This document shows, piece after piece, positions 59,750 through 64,000 of a DNA stretch of 64,000 nt. The translations under genes and the position numbers were made by a program. Each line of letters begins with the position of its first letter. The stretch's first letter is position 1. The stretch spans positions 186,001 to 250,000 of the forward strand of contig NZ_JAKILC010000004.1 in assembly GCF_023283845.1 (NCBI RefSeq). The letters are read 5' to 3'. Source of the DNA: Shewanella marinintestina. Its GTDB lineage: Bacteria; Pseudomonadota; Gammaproteobacteria; Enterobacterales; Shewanellaceae. The notes below the pieces were generated by a model, which ran no database searches, had not been told where the DNA came from, and worked only from the letters and a program-made list of their open reading frames with translations.

Positions 59750-61759
59750 TTAATACTCCAACGGAAAGCGAATTTTAATCACTGTTCCTTGGCCAAGACG
59801 TGAGGAGATCTGCATATCGGCTTTATGTTCTTTAATAATGCGACTGCATACAGATAACCCTAGTCCCGTGCCACCACTTGAGCGGCGAGTGGTGAAAAAC
59901 GGTTCGGTAATTCTTTGCAAGGTCGCTCGGTCCATGCCTGCGCCTTTGTCACTCACTATCAGGCAAATATGATTATCTTCCACCGCCGTTTTGATATTGA
60001 TGTGCTCGACATTGTCGTAGTTATCAGCGTCTAGCTTAATAGCGTGGCAGGCATTTTGGATCAGGTTAATTAATACTTGATGCAGCTGCTGAGCATCACC
60101 AATCACAATCGGGCTTGGATGGAGCAAGTCAGTAGCCACATTCAATATTTTTGTTTGGTTAGCAGTAAGGCGTAGCGATACTTTTACCACTTCATTAAGG
60201 CAAGTAGGCTGATAATCATTGCTGAGCGTAGGTCGTGCATAATGCTTTAAATCGTTTACGATACGGCTTATACGTTCAGCGCCTTCATTAATAGATTGGC
60301 TGCTCAAATCGAGCTCGGCCATTGCACTGTCGGGTGTCATGCCGGCAATGGTCCAAAATGGATTTTGTCTTTGATAGCTGTCACTAGCCTCATTGAGATC
60401 TCTGAGTGCATCGTTAATAAAAGCAACGGAGTGAATAATGATCCCTGTAGGGTTATTAATCTCATGGGCGACACCCGCTGAAAGCTCACCAAGTGATGCC
60501 AAGCGGCTAGCCTCGTCATTGGCTTGGCGCAGCCGATGTTGCTCTGTGGCCTCTTCAAGCAAAATGACGACTTGTTTGTCACTGATAGGGTGTAACTGTA
60601 ACTGCCAGTATTGGTCGTTAATCTGCATATCTGCAGTTTGCGATTTTTGTCCCTGTAGTGCCTCGGCTAAGGCGAGGTTAAGATCAAAACTTTGACCATC
60701 TATATAATGAAACAACGGGTTATTGAGAAGGTCGTTATTATTGTCGTTACTCCACAGACACTCAGCATCTTGGTTGTAAAGTGTTACACCATGGGGAATA
60801 CCGTCGAGTACTGACTGAAACTGTTTTGATATATTTGAAATTGCCAGTTCAGCTTTTTTACGTTGAGCCAGTTCTACTTTTAATGCTTTAGAGCGTTTAC
60901 GTAGACTCAAGCTAATAAAGCCCGTGAGTAACATACCAATGGCCGACATTAAACTGACAAAAATCGCCAACGACAACATTCTGCGTTGAGCCGAGTTTAA
61001 GTCGACTTTCTCACGGCCAGTACCAAACCATTTATTCACTAAACGATCATACTCACCAGAGAGTTTTAGCTGTCTAAGTGCGTCGTTGATTTGCGTCATC
61101 AGCTCGGCATTTTTATAGTTACTGACAAAGTTAAACGCACCGTAAATCAGCGGATCACTAGAGCTTCTAATTGACGGATACAGCGGCATTAATCGCCTAG
61201 CAACAAAGTTTTCGGCAATCACCACATCGACTTCGCCTTTAATAAGCAACTGAAAGCCGGTTTCATATAAATCTACATCAACGCGAGTAAAGTCTTGCTC
61301 TTTACCTGAGATATACACATCAACAAAGGCGCCTTTCTTAATTGCGACACGCTTACCGACTAAATCAGCCCAGCCGTTAATAAAGGATTTACCTTGCAGG
61401 GTATAGGCCTTGGCGTGAGTAGCATAAATAGGATCTGACTGGCTTAAGGTACGGTCAATGGTAATTGGGCTCACTACGGCAATGACATCAATCAAGGAGT
61501 CACGGTTATGGACGTCAGTGAGTAGCTGTTGAAAGCTTTTGCGGCGGATAACAATACGTTTGCCTGTAAGCTGACCAATACGGTCCATAAGTTCGAGGTT
61601 AAAACCTTGGTCAACACCATTATTACGCCACTCTAAAGGTGCCGTTTTAGAATGAACACCAAAGACAATGCTTTGTTGTTGCTGGTGGTCTTCAGCGTGA
61701 GCGGCCAAGGCGAATGCGAATAGCCCAAGCGCGCAAAATAAGTTAACAAATATTTTCAT
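59750..61759 (-). CDS. Hybrid-sensor histidine kinase with periplasmic solute-binding domain
   Basis: A 669-residue inner-membrane sensor kinase. A signal peptide (about 1-22) and a periplasmic type-3 solute-binding domain (about 28-250: Phe-Gly-Val-His-Ser-Lys-Thr-Ala-Pro-Leu, Gly-Lys-Arg-Val-Ala-Ile) are followed by a transmembrane helix (about 265-288) and a PAS-like segment. The HisKA motif is Gly-Glu-Leu-Ser-Ala-Gly-Val-Ala-His432-Glu-Ile-Asn-Asn-Pro, and the HATPase has Asn-Leu-Ile-Gln-Asn-Ala, Asp-Lys-Gly-Ala-Gly-Met and Gly-Thr-Gly-Leu-Gly-Leu. It probably senses an organic acid or amino acid and phosphorylates the regulator encoded next. Divergent from fccA. Confidence 0.93.
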   Translation of the reverse strand: MKIFVNLFCALGLFAFALAAHAEDHQQQQSIVFGVHSKTAPLEWRNNGVDQGFNLELMDRIGQLTGKRIVIRRKSFQQLLTDVHNRDSLIDVIAVVSPITIDRTLSQSDPIYATHAKAYTLQGKSFINGWADLVGKRVAIKKGAFVDVYISGKEQDFTRVDVDLYETGFQLLIKGEVDVVIAENFVARRLMPLYPSIRSSSDPLIYGAFNFVSNYKNAELMTQINDALRQLKLSGEYDRLVNKWFGTGREKVDLNSAQRRMLSLAIFVSLMSAIGMLLTGFISLSLRKRSKALKVELAQRKKAELAISNISKQFQSVLDGIPHGVTLYNQDAECLWSNDNNNDLLNNPLFHYIDGQSFDLNLALAEALQGQKSQTADMQINDQYWQLQLHPISDKQVVILLEEATEQHRLRQANDEASRLASLGELSAGVAHEINNPTGIIIHSVAFINDALRDLNEASDSYQRQNPFWTIAGMTPDSAMAELDLSSQSINEGAERISRIVNDLKHYARPTLSNDYQPTCLNEVVKVSLRLTANQTKILNVATDLLHPSPIVIGDAQQLHQVLINLIQNACHAIKLDADNYDNVEHINIKTAVEDNHICLIVSDKGAGMDRATLQRITEPFFTTRRSSGGTGLGLSVCSRIIKEHKADMQISSRLGQGTVIKIRFPLEY

Positions 61760-62161
61760 AAAGGAATCTTAGCATGCGCTTATACAAGATAACTGTGCGG
61801 GGTTTCTCGCTTTTAAAGCAATTCAAGTTGGCTACTAATCGTATTGAGCCCTTGGTTTATCTGGCTTTTCCAATTTGAGTCATTAATTGCAGAACACTGA
61901 GCAGAGTTTGTGATCAAGCTAACCTAAGGTTATGCATTTTTGCATAACTGCTAATGAGATTATGCATGTTTGCATGAGCCATTTTGTAAGCTGTGATCGA
62001 GTGTTCAGTTTCAATCGCAATTCAACACATGCTGTTGCTGGGTTATCTCGATAGGCAGACAATTACCTCGAATTGAGTATTTAAGACAGCGTAATGACTG
62101 TCGAATATAACGTGATAGCTTTTGCGCTGCTGCAGGCAGCAATACAAGGCGAGGAAATGAG
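61760..62161. other. Divergent control region, sensor kinase / fccA
   Basis: 402 bp. Contents: twin palindromes at 61930-61977, a CRP-like left half-site TGTGATC at 61992-61998 (right half poor) and another TGTGATC near 61910-61916. CRP is known to be needed for fumarate respiration in Shewanella, which makes these half-sites worth noting. No gene seen. Confidence 0.6.
61930..61977. promoter_or_regulatory. Twin TTATGCA palindromes, candidate operators
   Basis: TTATGCA-TTTT-TGCATAA at 61930-61947 and TTATGCA-TGTT-TGCATGA at 61960-61977, with centres 30 bp apart (about three helical turns). They lie 171-218 bp from the kinase start and 185-232 bp from the fccA start. Confidence 0.55.
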
Positions 62162-63952
62162 ATGAAAAACTTTAAAAAAGCAGTGTGCATCGCAACACTT
62201 CTAGGTTCAGCAGGCTTTATGTCTAACGCGATGGCTGCTGACAATCTAGCTGAATTCCATGGTGAAAACCAAGAGTGTGATAGCTGCCACATGCCAGATG
62301 GCGAGCTTTCAAACGACAGCTTAACTTACGAAAACGAACAGTGTGTAGCTTGTCACGGCACACTAGCTGAAGTTGCTGAAGAAACTAAACATGAGCACTA
62401 CAACGCTCACGAATCTCATTTCCCTGGCGATGTGTCTTGTACGTCTTGTCACAGCGCTCACGAAAAATCGATGGTTTACTGTGATTCTTGCCACAGCTTC
62501 GACTTTGACATGCCTTACACTAAGAAGTGGGAACGTCATGAGCCAAGCATCGATGAACTATTAAAAGACCAGTCAGACCGTCAAGCAGCGCTAGCTGAAG
62601 CACCACGTGACACTGTTGATGTTGTCGTTGTTGGTTCTGGTGGCGCAGGTTTCTCTGCTGCAGTATCTGCACATGATCACGGCGCTAAAGTGATTCTAAT
62701 TGAAAAAGAGCCAGTGATTGGTGGTAACGCTAAACTTGCTGCCGGTGGTATGAACGCAGCTTGGACTGATCAGCAAAAAGCTAAAGGTATCAAAGATAGT
62801 GTTGAGTCTATGTACAAAGACACTATGAAAGGTGGTCGTGACCTAAACGAGCCAGAGCTAGTAGAAGTATTGACTTCACACTCTAAAGGTTCAGTTGATT
62901 GGTTAACTGGCATGGGTGCAGACCTTAATGACGTAGGTCGTATGGGTGGTGCTTCTGCTAACCGTTCACACCGTCCAACAGGTGGTGCTGGTGTTGGTGC
63001 TCACGTAATCCAAGTGCTTTACGATAACGCGGTTAAGCGTGACGTTGATATGCGCATGAACACGCGTGGTATTGAAATCCTTAAAGACGACAAAGGCAAT
63101 GTTAAAGGCCTACTTGTTAAAGGCATGTACAAAGGTTACTACTGGATTAAAGCTGACGCCGTTATCCTAGCAACAGGTGGTTTTGCTAAGAACAACGAGC
63201 GCGTATCAAAGCTTGATCCTAAGCTAAAAGGCTTTATCTCTACTAACCAACCTGGTGCGACTGGTGACGGTATCGACGTTGCAAGCAATGCCGGCGCGGC
63301 GATGACAGATCTACAGTACATTCAGGCTCACCCAACATTATCTGTTAAAGGTGGTGTGATGGTAACTGAAGCGGTTCGTGGTAACGGTGCAATCTTGGTT
63401 AACCGTGAAGGTAAGCGTTTCGTAAACGAAATCACGACACGTGACAAAGCTTCTGCAGCTATCTTGAACCAAACTGGCAAGTCTGCGTTCCTAATCTTTG
63501 ATGACTCTGTACGTAAGTCACTAAGTAAGATTGATAAGTATATCGGTCTAGGTGTTGTTCCAAGTGCTGACTCGCTAGTTAAACTAGGAGACATGACTGG
63601 TATTGATGGTAAGAACTTAACTGAAGCTGTTGCGCGCTACAACAGCCTACTTAAGAGCGGTAAGGACACTGACTTTGGTCGTCCAAACCTACCTCGTGCC
63701 CTTAACGAAGGTAATTACTACGCAATCGAAGTGACTCCAGGTGTTCACCACACTATGGGCGGCGTGAAGATTGACTCTAAAGCTGAAATCATGGACGCGA
63801 AGAAGCAAGTTATCCCTGGCCTATACGGCGCTGGTGAAGTAACTGGTGGTGTTCACGGTGCTAACCGTCTAGGTGGTAACGCTATCTCTGATATCGTCAC
63901 CTTCGGTAGAATGGCTGGTGAAAACGCAGCGGCTTACTCTAAGAAGAACTAG
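62162..63952 (+). CDS. fccA: Periplasmic flavocytochrome c fumarate reductase
   Basis: A 596-residue soluble periplasmic fumarate reductase (Fcc3), the terminal fumarate reductase of Shewanella. The signal peptide is about residues 1-25 (Ala-Met-Ala). Four heme-binding CxxCH motifs lie at residues 39-43, 61-65, 93-97 and 107-111. The FAD domain starts Val-Val-Val-Gly-Ser-Gly-Gly-Ala-Gly near 155, and the C-terminus has the covalent-free flavin family motif [13 protein letters not shown]. Electrons arrive from the quinol dehydrogenase CymA in known systems. GAGGAAATGAG precedes ATG 62162. Confidence 0.97.
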   Translation: MKNFKKAVCIATLLGSAGFMSNAMAADNLAEFHGENQECDSCHMPDGELSNDSLTYENEQCVACHGTLAEVAEETKHEHYNAHESHFPGDVSCTSCHSAHEKSMVYCDSCHSFDFDMPYTKKWERHEPSIDELLKDQSDRQAALAEAPRDTVDVVVVGSGGAGFSAAVSAHDHGAKVILIEKEPVIGGNAKLAAGGMNAAWTDQQKAKGIKDSVESMYKDTMKGGRDLNEPELVEVLTSHSKGSVDWLTGMGADLNDVGRMGGASANRSHRPTGGAGVGAHVIQVLYDNAVKRDVDMRMNTRGIEILKDDKGNVKGLLVKGMYKGYYWIKADAVILATGGFAKNNERVSKLDPKLKGFISTNQPGATGDGIDVASNAGAAMTDLQYIQAHPTLSVKGGVMVTEAVRGNGAILVNREGKRFVNEITTRDKASAAILNQTGKSAFLIFDDSVRKSLSKIDKYIGLGVVPSADSLVKLGDMTGIDGKNLTEAVARYNSLLKSGKDTDFGRPNLPRALNEGNYYAIEVTPGVHHTMGGVKIDSKAEIMDAKKQVIPGLYGAGEVTGGVHGANRLGGNAISDIVTFGRMAGENAAAYSKKN

Positions 63953-64000
63953 TCGAAAAAGAACTAACTTTTCTAAATGTTAGTTTGATAAAGGTTAGCT

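Overview
The window reads as a chromosomal segment of a Shewanella-like marine gammaproteobacterium. The main grounds are a periplasmic tetraheme flavocytochrome c fumarate reductase (fccA) at the right end, a DUF3581 gene, a DPP7-like S46 peptidase, and a housekeeping block that follows the Escherichia coli order from hpt/yadGH through panCB, folK, pcnB, gluQ, dksA and sfsA to thpR, hrpB and mrcB. I see no insertion sequence, prophage, tRNA, rRNA or CRISPR array. The species assignment is inference.

Layout. 1-12.4 kb: a possible decayed 3' gene end, an aromatic amino acid permease, an S46 dipeptidyl peptidase, an RluF-like pseudouridine synthase, a six-helix membrane protein, an NhaC-family antiporter, a DUF3087 protein, a porin, a SIMPL protein, BluB and a DcuB-like C4-dicarboxylate carrier. 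12.9-20 kb: a SulP anion transporter next to a tandem universal stress protein, then mpl-ubiX-hpt and the yadGH ABC exporter. 20-27.4 kb: two small hypothetical genes and the leftward block sfsA, dksA, gluQ, pcnB, folK, panB, panC. The pcnB frame extends upstream to an AUU start codon. 27.6-38.7 kb: pepB, a membrane-anchored winged-helix protein with a receiver-like C-terminus, thpR, hrpB, mrcB, a glutathione transferase and a SotB-like exporter.

38.9-48.5 kb is the first accessory stretch: a small lipoprotein, a frameshifted GNAT gene containing a perfect 16-bp inverted repeat, an unknown lipoprotein, then a probable metal/iron-uptake cluster (DUF4856 lipoprotein, imelysin-family lipoprotein, FecA-like TonB receptor), a membrane fatty acid hydroxylase-family enzyme and DUF3581. 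48.7-50.6 kb: a tandem glycine riboswitch upstream of an AGCS-family sodium:amino acid symporter. 50.9-56.5 kb: a tightly packed three-gene operon encoding a DUF3584 SMC-like ATPase, a MukE/KITE-like protein and a MukF/kleisin-like protein. It resembles MksBEF or Wadjet but has the gene order reversed and no visible nuclease gene. This is my best candidate for an under-described system.

56.9-64 kb: a DAACS-family carboxylate symporter, a response regulator of NtrC architecture that has lost the sigma-54 contact loop, its hybrid solute-binding sensor kinase, and divergent fccA. The kinase-fccA intergenic region carries two copies of the same palindrome 30 bp apart. The transporter, two-component system and fumarate reductase probably form one C4-dicarboxylate sensing and respiration neighbourhood, although the ligand is not proven by the sequence.
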